DNA of 64,000 bases from Rhynchopus sp. YZ270_cl-10 (GCA_964035575.1 OZ037932.1:806001-870000), one strand, 5' to 3'. Positions 1-10,407 are shown, counted from the first letter of the stretch. Notes: a model not told the origin generated them from the sequence alone. Numbers and translations are program-made.

Positions 1-1267
1 AGGGGTATAACATATGGAAACAAAGCCCCCTTCACCCCCTTTTTTTCCTTTCCTCATTCTGCAAAACACATTCACACAAATATAAAAAAAACGGGGTTTT
101 CACAGAAAGGGGGGGAAACGGTTACTATTATTACCCCCTTTTTTTTTTCAACGTTTTTAGAAAAATCCCTTCTGTTGAAGATAAAAGAAAAATGAAAAAA
201 AAAAGAAGAAAAAAAATGGATTGCAAGATGTACACCAGTCTCTCTTTCTCTCCCGCTAGTCAACCTTATAATAGGGCCACCGTGGGATGCAACAAAAAAA
301 CAAAACAAAACACCCAATTGGCAGAACCAACACAAACACGAAAGGGTCACAAAGCACTGAACAATACAAATAAAACTGACTCAGGGCTTGCTACTCGCTT
401 TTCGTGTTCGTACATATTTTTTTTTGGGGGGGAATAAGGGGGGGATCACTCATTTGGCCTAGAAAAAGAGAGAAAAGGGAAAAATTTTTCGGTGTTTCAA
501 AAAGAACAATGGAAAAAATCAGACGTTGTTGTATAGCTCCTAAACCCCTCCTCTGTTCTTTGAAAACTTGGTTTGTATTAGTGTAGACACAGGATGAGCT
601 TCACTAATTTTTCCTTTTCTGATAATGTTTGGGAGGATCCCTGCCTCCCCTTATCTTCAACGTAAGAAGAGAGACACCGATACCAGGATTGGCACTGAAA
701 AATAGAGAAAAGGGGTCTGTTTGTTTTTAGTGTTCCCACCTTTGTACACTAAAACCTCCACTTTTTCTGTTGTGTTTTTGAGACAGGCGCACTAAAGAAT
801 AAAACAATCTCTGGTTTTAGAAGAGTGGGATGGGTGGATGGTGAGAGGCAAAGGCAGACAAGGTAGCACAATATTTACTTCATTTTAAGACACTCGGCAA
901 AAAAAAATAGGGGGTCAAGGGGAAACTGAAGACACACAAAGACACATGGCTCTGTTGAACATAACTTTTTTTTTTTCTTCTTTTTTTTTGACTGAGACCC
1001 AGAACAGAACGTGCACAGGGAAGTTTTTTTTTTTTGTTTTTTCTCTCGTTCTGTTCTAGCCCCGACAACACCACACCCCATTTTTTTTCTCCTTCTCCGG
1101 AGCAGGTTTTTTTTAACTGCTCCCATTCACAACTCATCCCCCTCCCTCTACCCCAGAAACACACAACAGTCTCTTTGAAAAGAAGTCCTTTTTTTTTTGT
1201 TTTTTTTTGTTGTCGTTCTCGATATAAAGATAGAGCTGCGAAGGGTTGTTCAGAGAAGCATAGGTCA
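1..1267. other. AT-rich gene-free end of window
   Basis: I see no supportable gene. The stretch is rich in A, T, C and G homopolymer runs, and its short open frames are low-complexity. It contains one copy (559-608) of a dispersed repeat described below. Confidence 0.6.
559..608 (-). repeat. Dispersed GTGTAGACA repeat, copy
   Basis: TTGAAAACTTGGTTTGTATT, then AGTGTAGACACAGGATGAGC and TTCACTAA. Confidence 0.6.
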
Positions 1268-2552
1268 TCATGTGGACTTCTTGAACTCTCTCTTAATAAC
1301 CTTCATCTCGCCGTGTTTCAACTGGTACACGTAGTTGGTCACGGTGTCGCCCTGTTAAAGAAAAGGTGAGAGGAGATTGAGAATGCTAAACGTTAATAAT
1401 CTGGTCCTAATATCATACAATAGTCACCGAAACAGTAACATGACAAAGAATCTGACAGAATTAGTGTACTGCATATAAGGGGGGAAAACACTCTCCACGC
1501 ATGTTATCAATACATGGTAGGGTGTGCAATACTCAAAGCTCAATATTCGCGGGGGTATAGGGAGGGGACTCTTGTTGTAGTTCTTTATGCTTTTGTTCGG
1601 CATGGGGAATGCGGGTAACATACCGAAATGTCCATGAGCACAAAGCTCGGGGTCGGGTCCGGGTCAGTGGCGGATGGTGCTCCGGTGATGGAGCCGGGGT
1701 TAATGAAATATTTGCCGTCGACTTCCTCTGTCTTAAACTTATGGGTGTAGCCGGACACCAGGATATCGCTGTTGAGCTTGCGCTGCCACATGGCAAGCGT
1801 TTCTGTCTCACCCCATGGCACGACCTGTGTGGTTGGTAGATGGAGAGTACGAACACTTTGGAAGATTGGGATGTGTCCATCATCTTCAGTGGGTGATGTT
1901 TTATTTGGGGAGCATAGAGCAGGAAGCAGCCAACGCAAATGACCCTCTTAAAGAACCTCACGGTCTGCGTGGATGTTGGCTAGCAGATCACATCAACAAG
2001 GTACGCTTGTCTGGCGGCAGACGAAGACACGAGATATAAAATGAAGTTATTAATGCAGGCGATATATAAAAAAAAGAGCGCTATAGGCGATGCGGTACAG
2101 CCCGGGATAGTAAGCAAAGTATGCACCTTGCTTTATTAACGAAGTGCACAGTTGCAGTTCGCAGTTCGCAGTTCAAGTTGGTAAACCAGCCGCAGCCCTC
2201 AAATTCCGCGGAAGAAATGCGTCCCCACCTAAAAAATGTACAGGGGAAAGGGAAAGGAGGCATGTACCTGGTGTCCGTGGATGAGCCCAATGCGGAAGGT
2301 GCCTATCTGGATGACGTCGGTCTCGGGGAACTGCCTCTCGCTCATGTCGTCGAAGTCGCCTGCCACACACCGCACGTCGCTGCAGAACGTACGCAGGAAC
2401 TCGTACACACTCTTGTCCACCAGGTTCCCCGTGCACAGAATCGTGCCTATTTTCTTATCCTCGCGCGCCTTTTGCAACATCTTCTTAAACTTTTGTGGGA
2501 TATCCGGTGCACGGTGCGGAATGTGCAAATCACCAAGTACCAACACCAACAT
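1268..2552 (-). CDS. VPS29: VPS29, retromer complex subunit (3 exons)
   Basis: The product is the metallophosphoesterase-fold subunit of retromer, which recycles cargo from endosomes to the Golgi and plasma membrane. Exons read 2268-2552, 1624-1824 and 1268-1351, giving 189 residues; the family is usually about 180-190. The protein opens [14 protein letters not shown], nearly the animal sequence, continues with [13 protein letters not shown] and GLIHGHQ across the first junction, then VVPWG, SGYTHKF and [10 protein letters not shown], and ends [13 protein letters not shown]. These are the hallmark strands of VPS29. Introns have GTACAT and GTATGT donors and CAG acceptors and keep phase 0. The start is the first ATG and coincides with the conserved N terminus. 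No other retromer gene is nearby. Confidence 0.96.
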
Positions 2553-2915
2553 TGTAAAAGAAAGCCCCCCTTTTTTGTGTTATAAAAAAACCCAGTTCTT
2601 TTGTCTTTAGAGAAGACAAAAAGTGCGGGGTATGTGTGTGTGGGGGTATGCTGCAGGAGGTGTATGGTTGCATAGAACAAACAAAAACACTCCACGGTCA
2701 ACCTCGTTTGAGGTTGCCTGCAACGGAGTCCAAACTCAGGCCAGGGAGCTACCCCCAACCCAACAAACTCTACGAATATGTACTGTTTGCGTAGTCACCT
2801 CGAAACAAGAGCAGGGAAACTACCCCACTGTGTGGTGACGACCTGCCACATAAACAACCCACCGTAGCCAAGACACAATCTTCATACACCCCCTTTTGTT
2901 TTACTCTTACTTCTC
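2553..2915. other. Intergenic spacer, VPS29 to LicD-like gene
   Basis: This spacer between two minus-strand genes holds the 5' flank of VPS29 and the 3' end of the LicD-like gene. I see no gene or repeat in it. Confidence 0.5.
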
Positions 2916-2978
2916 TTATGGCTAGGAGAACGAGCCCCCTTACCCTCCCCCTCCCCAACCCCTCTAAAGTACACCCCC

Positions 2979-3992
2979 CTATAATCTTACCCTGGAGGCT
3001 TCTCCTGTGCGTTTGAAGACGTAGTAGGCGAGGGCAAGGAAGACGATGACAACGAGGAGCCATTTTGCTCGAGAGGCAGAGGTGCGTTGCAGCCAGCTGC
3101 CCCCAGCGAGCTCGTTGAGGTAGGTGCGTGGGTGTGCAGGGCAGGGGTAGTCCACGCCATAGACTGTCAGCTTTGTGAGGGGGAGGAGCGATCTCAGGTT
3201 GACAAAGGTTGTACCGTGATCTGCAGGTGTCTTCGTGTCTGCTGCTGCAGCACCGAGACGAAGCGCTGCCTCAATACTCGCACCATCCTCACTCATTGTA
3301 TAAGAGGTGACCACCACCGCCGCCCCCGTCACCTTATCCACCACCTTGAATGCCGTCCCCTTAAACGACGAACCCCCCTCCACAGCCGCCGCACTCACCA
3401 AAAAAATCCCTGTAGTACTGTTAAAGATGTGCACATCCCTCGGCAGCTCCTCCTCAGGGAGTGCCGGGGAGTACGAAATGACACTCGAATTTGAGGTGAT
3501 CTTGAGGGTGCCCCTTTCGTTTGCAACACTGCGCGCAATCTTGCGGATATCTTTCGAAAAAATGCCGATTTCAAGGGTGTAATCTAAAGGATGGAAATAG
3601 CCTGCAGGCTCACCGCTCTCCCCAGGGAGCAGGGCTGATGCGAGGTTGTCGCGGTCTACCCAATACTCTAGACGAAGGGAGTCGAATAGGACTTTCATTT
3701 CAGCGATGTTCGCGAGAAGTGCTTCTTGCGCATTATGTGGCCCCGTAGGCGTCTTAAACTCCCCGCATGTGTACGCAGGGAGTACATTCCCTGCCCCCTC
3801 ATCCAAGGCTTCTTCCATGAAAACCCACGGTCTTGGCATTCCATCGGTAAACATCTTGGTTCCCAGCTTCGGACAACTCTTCAACCCTCCTTGCGAAGCG
3901 CTCTGTGGCTTCATAACCAACCATGTCCCTGCGATGAACAGCACAGTCAAAGCTACTGCTTGGAGAACTCTACGGTCACGGAAGGCTTCCAT
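2979..3992 (-). CDS. LicD/fukutin-family membrane protein
   Basis: This is probably a Golgi or ER phosphotransferase-like protein of the LicD/FKTN superfamily, which moves phospho-alcohols or sugar phosphates onto glycans. From the ATG at 3992 the protein has an N-terminal membrane anchor at about residues 9-27, a lumenal domain and a second membrane helix at about 310-327. LicD-like landmarks are LRLEYWVDRDNLASALLPG (about 106-124), HPLDYTLEIGIF (134-145), DVHIFN, and near the end LLPLTKLTVYGVDYPCP followed by HPRTYLNELAGGSW, which is very like the family's closing Pro-Leu/vPvPxnPxxYL/YGxxW block. The usual DxDxD acidic motif is degraded here (only LDYTLE remains), so activity is uncertain. 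A GTAAGA donor at 2990 with an acceptor at 2922-2924 would instead end the protein one residue later with a stop at 2916; reading through ends at 2979. An upstream in-frame TTG was not used as start. Confidence 0.72.
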   Translation of the reverse strand: MEAFRDRRVLQAVALTVLFIAGTWLVMKPQSASQGGLKSCPKLGTKMFTDGMPRPWVFMEEALDEGAGNVLPAYTCGEFKTPTGPHNAQEALLANIAEMKVLFDSLRLEYWVDRDNLASALLPGESGEPAGYFHPLDYTLEIGIFSKDIRKIARSVANERGTLKITSNSSVISYSPALPEEELPRDVHIFNSTTGIFLVSAAAVEGGSSFKGTAFKVVDKVTGAAVVVTSYTMSEDGASIEAALRLGAAAADTKTPADHGTTFVNLRSLLPLTKLTVYGVDYPCPAHPRTYLNELAGGSWLQRTSASRAKWLLVVIVFLALAYYVFKRTGEASRVRL

Positions 3993-4398
3993 TGTGTTTT
4001 TTTTCTTCAATCAAATTCCAAAAAAAAAAACCCCCCCCGATTGGAGCTTTGTCTTATCAAGTGTACACCCAAAAGAAAGGTGGGTGGAAAGGTTAGAAAC
4101 TATTAAAAATGAAACTCTTTTTTCTTGTGTCAACACCTCACCCTATCCAGGGTGTTTTCTGTATGAGGAAGTGTTAAGAAGGGGGTTTTTTGGGGGGCTG
4201 AAGGGTTTTCAAATATCAATGTCGTGAGAGAAAAAGAAAATGGGAGGGAGGATAGTTTGGCCTACAGTTTATTTCTTCGTCTATTTTTTTGGGGTTTTTT
4301 TAACTATTTTGACTAAAGTTCTAAAAGAAGTACCCCCCTTTTTTTTGTCAAAAATTTCACAAAAAGGAGCAAACTTACATAAATTTCAAAAAAAATCG

Positions 4399-6393
4399 CT
4401 AAATTTCAGTCGGATCGTCTTCATACGATGTGGTAGAAAGAGTCGATGCTCTAGGTGAATGACTCATATCTGCTGTTTGATAGGTTCGTCCGAACCTGTC
4501 AGGACTAGGACTGCTTCCTACGGTTTGCGGTGTTCCTACTGGACTGAGGAAACGGACTTGAGCACCACCTTGCTTCCCCCCAAGCGTTGCGTTGAGCCCT
4601 CCATCATCAGAGTCTTCTGACGCTAATGCTTCCTGATGCGCCTTTACTAGGTCGAGGCGCAGCTTTGGCCTTTTGTTTTTGAAGCTTTCGCTGGCAGGCT
4701 TTCCTTCGCCGTCGCTTACGTCGCTTTGCTCGTAGAGCGATTCTACTTTGTGCATTCTCGAGAAATCTAACCCAGGCACAATAGAGTTCGACCGAGACAG
4801 TGCAGGGATGGTGGTCCGAGGGGATGCAGCGTGCGACGTAGTAGGTGACGCATCAGTCTCGCTTTGCAGCAATATATCCGGAATGCCCTGTTTCGGGGCA
4901 GACCCTGAATACACCCCCATCGTTGTGTTGTTGAAACCATCAAAACCAAACATTCTGTCAATCGCAACGACGCCACTGCGGTTGGAGGCAGTGCTTCCCG
5001 ATTGGAGTCCAGCAGGAGGTGATGGACCAGCGCTTGACCCTCCGCCATCCTCTGTGGTCTGTCTGGACCCAAGAAAGTCGCTCTCCTTCTCAGGCAACGC
5101 CGCTGGCAGAATGTACTTCGAAAACTGCTCCTTCATGCTAGGGGAAAGGTGCAGCTTCATCTCCTCATCCTTCATAGGGGAGGTGCCGCTGCTGCTGGCG
5201 TTGCTGGCGTCGTGTGATGCTTCGTCTATCGAAGGGGGCGAAATGCCTATCTTAAACTGATCAGAAGAACGCACCGAACGAACCGATTGCACCGACGCCG
5301 CCGACGATTTAAGCGAAGCAATCGAATCCTTCACGCTGTTTAGGGTGTTCAGAGTAGACATCTGTTGGTCAGATGATTCGGGAGTTTTTGCGGAATGCAC
5401 TGCAAGAAATCTGCTTTTTGTTGTTTGTTCCGCAAGATTCTGCGCCGCAGTTAACAACGGCGCGGTCGACACTTCCTTCGGAATATTTAACGTCCCCACC
5501 CCCGGCTGCGTCAAACTCCCCACCTCCATGTCCTCACTACTATCCGTCTCATCGTCGCTAACAGGACTCTCCACCCTCTTGATATACACACTACTGATCT
5601 TCCGCTCCCCAAGCCCCCGAGGAGAACTTTCTTCGGCTGACAAATGAATGGTTGGTAGCTGGGCGTGCGTTGCGGGGGTTGTGGGGGATGGCAATTTTTT
5701 GCGTATATCCGTTGGTGTAGCAGGCTTCTTTAGACTAGAACGACGTTCGTTATTATAAATAGAAGTTTGAACGGATCGGGGCGAGGTTTGCACTTCTGGC
5801 TCAGTATTGGTTATGACAGAATGATGTTTAGGGAGGGTAGAGGTGTGGATGACATCGGTCGCAGCAGAGAGAGTGTCAGCGACAGCCTGCTTTGCTGCAG
5901 TGGTAGCAGCACGCTCCACATCGATGCGTCCGTTTTCATTCAAAGTGTACACCTGCTTCTGCAACGCCAACATCTTCAACTGAATGTCCTGCACTGCAGC
6001 ACTCATATCTTGATGCGATTTTACCAAAACCGGCGAAACAATCTGCTCCACATATAATACAACAATCTCCCGAATTTTATCTACATCCCAATCCTGGAAA
6101 TATCGCGTAAAATGCGCTTCAGCTGGAGGAGGTGGTGGTGGATGCGAAGGCCGTTCCAAAGGACGCAACAACGACTCCTTTTCAATCTGTGGTGAAGGGG
6201 GCAAAGGTGTGTCCGAGCCTGCATCAGAGGGGCTCGGGTCGGTATAAGATTGGTTACTGCTATTACCGCCACGTCGCAAAGGATGGCCCGGACGACCTGA
6301 ACCTGGTTTAGAGAAAGGGGCAAAGCAAAGCTTGCTAAATTCGTCCCTCCTACCTCGTGCCTCTGCCAACACCTTTTCTAGGTCAACTGACAT
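4399..6393 (-). CDS. Hypothetical 664-residue Ser/Pro-rich protein
   Basis: I do not recognise this protein. It is a long uninterrupted frame of normal GC-rich coding composition in AT-rich surroundings, starting at an ATG at 6393 with a stop at 4399. A basic, Ser-rich N terminus leads into a poly-proline run (about residues 82-90). The only stretch predicted to be ordered is roughly 95-180, where a short acidic segment precedes a helical, heptad-like region (KIREIVVLYVEQIVSPVL, then DIQLKMLALQKQVYTLNENG). The rest (180-664) is disordered and full of Ser/Thr-Pro sites such as SPR, SPS and TPES, suggesting proline-directed phosphorylation. No signal peptide or membrane segment is visible. A scaffold or cytoskeletal adaptor is possible but unsupported. 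Confidence 0.8.
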   Translation of the reverse strand: MSVDLEKVLAEARGRRDEFSKLCFAPFSKPGSGRPGHPLRRGGNSSNQSYTDPSPSDAGSDTPLPPSPQIEKESLLRPLERPSHPPPPPPAEAHFTRYFQDWDVDKIREIVVLYVEQIVSPVLVKSHQDMSAAVQDIQLKMLALQKQVYTLNENGRIDVERAATTAAKQAVADTLSAATDVIHTSTLPKHHSVITNTEPEVQTSPRSVQTSIYNNERRSSLKKPATPTDIRKKLPSPTTPATHAQLPTIHLSAEESSPRGLGERKISSVYIKRVESPVSDDETDSSEDMEVGSLTQPGVGTLNIPKEVSTAPLLTAAQNLAEQTTKSRFLAVHSAKTPESSDQQMSTLNTLNSVKDSIASLKSSAASVQSVRSVRSSDQFKIGISPPSIDEASHDASNASSSGTSPMKDEEMKLHLSPSMKEQFSKYILPAALPEKESDFLGSRQTTEDGGGSSAGPSPPAGLQSGSTASNRSGVVAIDRMFGFDGFNNTTMGVYSGSAPKQGIPDILLQSETDASPTTSHAASPRTTIPALSRSNSIVPGLDFSRMHKVESLYEQSDVSDGEGKPASESFKNKRPKLRLDLVKAHQEALASEDSDDGGLNATLGGKQGGAQVRFLSPVGTPQTVGSSPSPDRFGRTYQTADMSHSPRASTLSTTSYEDDPTEI

Positions 6394-6619
6394 TTCGAGA
6401 AATTCAAAATATTTGGGGAAAAAATGCTTCTTTTTTTTCCACTGTGTACTGAAATGGAATTTGAAAGGGGGAGAAAAAGGGCGTCAATAAATGAGGAAAA
6501 AGATTGATTATAGACTACTAGCTAGCGATGTTTCTTCACATGGATGTGTAAAGGAGAGCGAATAGAAGGGTATATGAGGTAAGTTCGGTTAAGAAGAGAG
6601 GGATGGGAAGAGGAAGAGG

Positions 6620-6728
6620 AAGGGGGAGGGGGAGGGGGAGGGGGAGGGGGAGGGGGAGGGGGAGGGGGAGGGGGAGGGGGAGGGGGAGGGGGAGGGGGAG
6701 GGGGAGGGGGAGGGGGAGGGGGAGGGGG
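6620..6728. repeat. (GGGGGA)n polypurine microsatellite
   Basis: About 18 copies of a 6-bp unit GGGGGA run from just after a GAGGAAGAGGAA lead-in. One strand is wholly purine and G-rich, so G-quadruplex or triplex structure is plausible. It encodes Gly-Arg repeats on one strand and Pro-Ser or poly-Pro on the other, but nothing suggests translation. Confidence 0.95.
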
Positions 6729-6907
6729 GAGTCCGAAGAGGAGAAGGAAAGGGGAAAAGAAGATTGGTGCTTTCTTTTTGTGTATAGTATGCAGAATGTT
6801 TGGGAGGAAAATTGGGGGCAAAAAAAAAAAGCAATTTGTTTTCAAGAGGAATGGGGGGTATATCAAGAGCACGACGTTGTAGCCTCTTATCAGACAAGTG
6901 AAAAAGA

Positions 6908-7030
6908 CATGTCAAAAACAAAAAAAAAAAGAGAAAAAAAAAAGACATGTAAAATGACAAGCAAAAGCCTTGTCATTGACAAGTGGTTTTTGCTTGTCAT
7001 CTATTTCATTTGCCACGTGGCATATCATGA
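6908..7030. repeat. Cluster of ACATGTCA / CTTGTCAT inverted motifs
   Basis: The motifs GACATGTC, ACATGTAAAATGACAAG, CTTGTCATTGACAAG and CTTGTCAT alternate in both orientations, so the stretch can fold on itself. It resembles the 7979-8124 element in motif content. Confidence 0.55.
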
Positions 7031-7593
7031 CAAGAAACTATGGTGTCGTGAGAGAGAGCGAGAGGAGGAGGTGTACAATATTCAGTGCAGTGTTTTTTTT
7101 TCCCCAAAGGTGGGACCGCCACAGATCTGTTCTCTCCACTGCCTTTCTTTTTTTTGTTTTTTTTCGACAAAAAATACCCTTCAAAAGGGCTTCATTATGT
7201 ACATCAGTATGATTCTACAGTCTTTTCGTTTTTTTGTCAAACAACAACAAAAAAAGACCTCTGACGCTGAGAATGACGGTTTCCTCTGCACACAAAAAAT
7301 CACCCGAATGCCAATGAATAATTGTTCCAGAGCTTTATAATACACTCTCCAGTGGGAGGCGATACCTCACACTATCCCCTCAAAAAAAAAAAAAAAAACG
7401 AAAAAATGATGGGGCATTTTTTTAAAATACAAACATGAAAACGCAACACAAAACCTTAATTCACTAGAGAGTCCCCTGTGTTAAGGTTGTGTATATTTCA
7501 TTTTGTATTGCAAAGCGGGAGGTGGGACTTTGAATAATGCTCCAATGGAGTCCCATATGGGGGGGAAGGTGAAGTTGATAGCAATTCCTCTCG

Positions 7594-7608
7594 GACGCAG
7601 GCACTATA
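7594..7608 (+). repeat. Dispersed GACGCAGGCACTATA motif, copy 1
   Basis: This motif follows a CCTCTCG core and recurs at 12508-12522 and 40657-40670. It is one arm of a short dispersed sequence of unknown role. Confidence 0.6.
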
Positions 7609-7654
7609 GAGGGGAAAAAAAACTATTGATTGAATGAAAATCAGATAGCCTGAT

Positions 7655-7712
7655 ATTCACGCGTGGGTGCGTTTTTACCGAGTAATATTAGGTAAAAACG
7701 TACGCAGTGAAA
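7655..7712. repeat. Hairpin with GTTTTTACC stem
   Basis: GTTTTTACC at about 7670 is repeated inverted as GGTAAAAAC at about 7691. The arms extend imperfectly outward (CACGCGTGGGTGC against GTACGCAGTG), giving about 19 paired positions. Confidence 0.6.
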
Positions 7713-7978
7713 TCTGACCTGAATTTTCATAACCATAATTTTATTTTTAGTCAGACTGATTTCGAGTGGAAAGTCAGCCTGAACACAGCAAAACAAAAGA
7801 AAGGTGCGCCACCTAAGCACAAACTTAAAAAACAAAAGAAAGATGATTTATTTATTTTGTTTTTTTTTTTAAAGGGAAAGGGGCGTAGGATAGATCAAAG
7901 TGAAGTGCCGGTGCTTCTGGTGCATCAGCATCTCTCAAATTGAAGGAGCAAAACAAAAGCGAATTTAGGAAGAAGGGA

Positions 7979-8124
7979 TGCACGACGCCGCGTGTCAGAG
8001 TGACATATCATATGACATGGTAAAAACGACATGTCATTGTGACATGTAAATGACATGTATCCACATGTCATAATGACACATAAAAAAATATCATGACATG
8101 TCACGCTGACCTGAAGCGTCGTGT
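7979..8124. mobile_element. Small inverted-repeat element rich in TGACATGT
   Basis: The left end CACGACGCCGCGTGTCAGAG and the inverted right end CACGACGCTTCAGGTCAGCG are imperfect inverted repeats. Between them are at least six TGACAT/ATGTCA motifs. A shortened relative starts at 12821 with CACGACGCCACATGTCAGTG and shares the following ATGGTAAAAACGA. It probably is a MITE-like or foldback element; no target duplication was identified. Confidence 0.5.
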
Positions 8125-8344
8125 GGGAGAGGGGGAGGGGGGGACGGGTGTGCATTATACCAAAAATGTGGTGTCAGGCACTTAACAAAGACTTGGAAGA
8201 TGAGTGTGCATGTGCACAGTTTTTTTTTTTTTTTTTTGAAGAAAATACCAGCGAATGGGCAAAAAGGGGGGGAATTTTGTTGTGGGGAAAAAACAGTCGT
8301 CACATATTCCTTTAAGACACGCATTCCCTGTAGATGCGGCGTCT

Positions 8345-8500
8345 ACTGAAGACAACCTCCCTTACACGGCAGTGAAGGAAATGAGTTGATTTTGTGGTTT
8401 CATCGTTGCAAAAGCCAACAATGAAACCACAAATCAGGTAATTTCCTTCACTGTCGTGTATGAAGATGTCGGGAAGGGAGTTGTTTTTGAACAAAAACAA
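8345..8500. repeat. Long imperfect hairpin overlapping an orphan frame
   Basis: The arm at about 8369-8408 (GTGAAGGAAAT, then TTTGTGGTTTCAT) is repeated inverted at 8414-8453 with a 6-8 base loop. Weaker pairing continues outward on both sides (ACAACCTCCCTT against ACAACTCCCTTCC). A 95-codon minus-strand frame (8312-8600) crosses it but has no ATG start, so I treat it as non-coding or as a decayed exon. Confidence 0.6.
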
Positions 8501-8826
8501 CGTTTCTTGAACGACTGTACCATCTTGTTCTGATGGTGCGATACGGAACCTAAAATTTCCCCGTACTTCTACCAGGGGGAATTGGGGATTCTTCTTCACA
8601 TCCCCCGAATTCCCTCATACTTAGTCTGGTTCCGACCACACCATCTGAACACAAAAAAAAAACACAAAGACGCTATCTCGCGGCAAAGAGGAGAGAGTTA
8701 TGGACACAAAAGAGACAAATACGTTCCTTGTGAATAGAATTTTGTACCATGATGTGAACACGAAAGAGGGGAATGGGGGAAGGGGGGGAAATAGGCCAGT
8801 ACAGCAAAGCGTAAGAAGTGGTTGTA

Positions 8827-8868
8827 ATTTTTTTGGTGTAGACATCCGAGCAGGATCAACTCTACATT
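8827..8868 (-). repeat. Dispersed GTGTAGACA repeat, copy
   Basis: This is a divergent copy of the family with core GTGTAGACACCCGAAGATGA, bounded by T runs on both sides. Confidence 0.5.
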
Positions 8869-9018
8869 TTTTTTTTTTTTGTTTTTCTCAGAATTCGACA
8901 ACGGGATGCAACCGCATAAATGGTCAGCAACGATTTCTCTTCTTCGTTCATCGCTCTCCAAGTTGTTCTGTGTTTTTTTTGTTGTTCTTTTTTTTTTTTA
9001 AAATGCACTCTGAAATAC

Positions 9019-9467
9019 CATGGATGTAGAAAGTACTTCACGTACTTTTTTTTGAAAAAAAAAAGTAAAAAAGTACGTGACGAAAAATAAAAAAAAAAAG
9101 TACTTTTTTTTTTTTGAAAAAAAAAAAAGTACTTTTTTACCCATTTGGGTATGGGTTCATATTTCGTGAAAATTTTAGTCACTAAAATTTTGTCCATTTT
9201 TCTGTATATCGCCCACCACAGAATGGGCGGATTCCGGAAATGCAAATGCGGGTGTTTTCGGGCATTTTTATGGCCGAAAACGCTCCATTATTTTCGCGTA
9301 CGTTGATTTTCACGTGAAAAAAAAAGTACTTTTTTTTGTTTTTTTTTCGAAATCACGTAAAAAAAGTAAATTTTTTTTTCAAAAAACGTCACGTACGTGA
9401 AGTATCACGTAACCCGATTTTTGGAAAAAAAGTACTTTTTTTTCGTCACGTACTTTCTACATCCATG
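9019..9467. mobile_element. MITE with 18-bp terminal inverted repeats
   Basis: Both ends carry CATGGATGTAGAAAGTAC as a perfect inverted repeat. The flanks share GAAATAC (9012-9018 and 9467-9473), a 6-7 bp target duplication depending on where the end is set. The interior is almost entirely GTACTTTTTT/AAAAAAGTAC and CGTGA/TCACG motifs in both orientations. It has no coding capacity. A hAT-type non-autonomous element is the likeliest class, from duplication size. Confidence 0.8.
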
Positions 9468-9651
9468 AAATACGTTATGTGCGAAAGAAAAAAAACAGTG
9501 TTTCCCAGAGTAGGATTTTAGGGTGAGAAATCTCAGAAAAAATAGAAAATATTTTTCAAAAGAAAACATTTTTCCAAAAATGACCCCATCACAATCCGGG
9601 ATCAGCTCGGAAATGTTGAAAAGCGGCACTTTTGGGTATCGCTTTTTTTTG

Positions 9652-10399
9652 CAGGCCTAATGCTAACTTTGGGGGAGGGGGGGAAAAAGTGAACCAGCGA
9701 AAAAAAAAAAAAAAAAACGAAAAAAAAATTTCCCTCCGGGAAGGGGTCCAGGGTTTTCGCTTATTTTCATGAAAAATTTTTCCCCCCAAAACCGTGAAGA
9801 TATGTCCAAAAAGGGCCAATTTTTTTTTTTTTTGAGCTCCGCGCGAAAAGGTCCGTTCATTTCGCGTAAATACGTGATGACGTGGGATGGTAACGTGCAT
9901 CAAGAACCAAACCAAAGCACTTTTCTCCCGCTTTTCCACGTCAAGCCGTCGCACTAGGTTCTTTCTTATGAACGCAACCTTCCCTCAGTACAACAAGAAA
10001 CGGCGGTTGACATCAAAACTTTCTGGCGAAGCCACGGTACGCAACATTTCAAAAATTGTGACCTAAAACCGAACATTTTTACAGCCAAACTATGGTGGAG
10101 GGCTGTGGGCTGCCAGTTTTTGAGCTGCGCCGCAGGCGCACGGTACGCTACTTTTTTTATTTTCGCCGGCAAGGAGGCCGCATCATTGAGTCCCTGAAAC
10201 AAGTCTCCATCGTCACCTCCTGAAGATGCGGGCGCAGGCGCTCACATCTCCAGGACCAAGGTACCCACGGCATACCACAGGCAGAGAACCCCCCGTCCCA
10301 AAAACCCCTATTTTAAGGGTGAACCAGCGAACCAGCGGATAAAAAAAAAAAATAATAAATAAAAGTGAACCAGCGAACCAGCGGATAGCATTAGGCCTG
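9652..10399. mobile_element. Non-autonomous hAT-like element, TIR CAGGCCTAATGCTA
   Basis: The 14-bp end CAGGCCTAATGCTA at 9652 is repeated inverted at 10386-10399. The flanks share an 8-bp TTTTTTTG (9644-9651 and 10400-10407), the duplication length typical of hAT transposons, and ends beginning CAGG are common in that superfamily. Inside are subterminal GTGAACCAGCGA repeats (9698, 10318, 10368) and a GC-rich module (10021-10160) also found in other elements here. No transposase is present. Confidence 0.85.
10021..10160 (-). repeat. GC-rich dispersed module (GCGTACCGTG)
   Basis: Read on the minus strand this has GTAGCGTACCGTGCGCCTGC near one end and GTTGCGTACCGTGGCTTCGC near the other. The same pair in the same order lies at 16430-16560 on the plus strand; single halves occur at 11953-11975 and 46104-46125. 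The two GCGTACCGTG copies are direct repeats about 115 bp apart. Confidence 0.7.
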
Positions 10400-10407
10400 T
10401 TTTTTTG

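Larger units (their letters stand above)
6394..8340. other. Gene-free accessory stretch
   Basis: No gene is supported. It holds the GGGGGA tract (6620-6728), two clusters of ACATGTCA motifs (6908-7030 and 7979-8124), a hairpin (7655-7712) and many homopolymers. Open frames here translate low-complexity tracts. Confidence 0.5.

Noticed and set aside
6522-6960. Poly-Pro/Pro-Ser and Gly-Arg frames over the GGGGGA tract
   Set aside because: Translation of a simple repeat.
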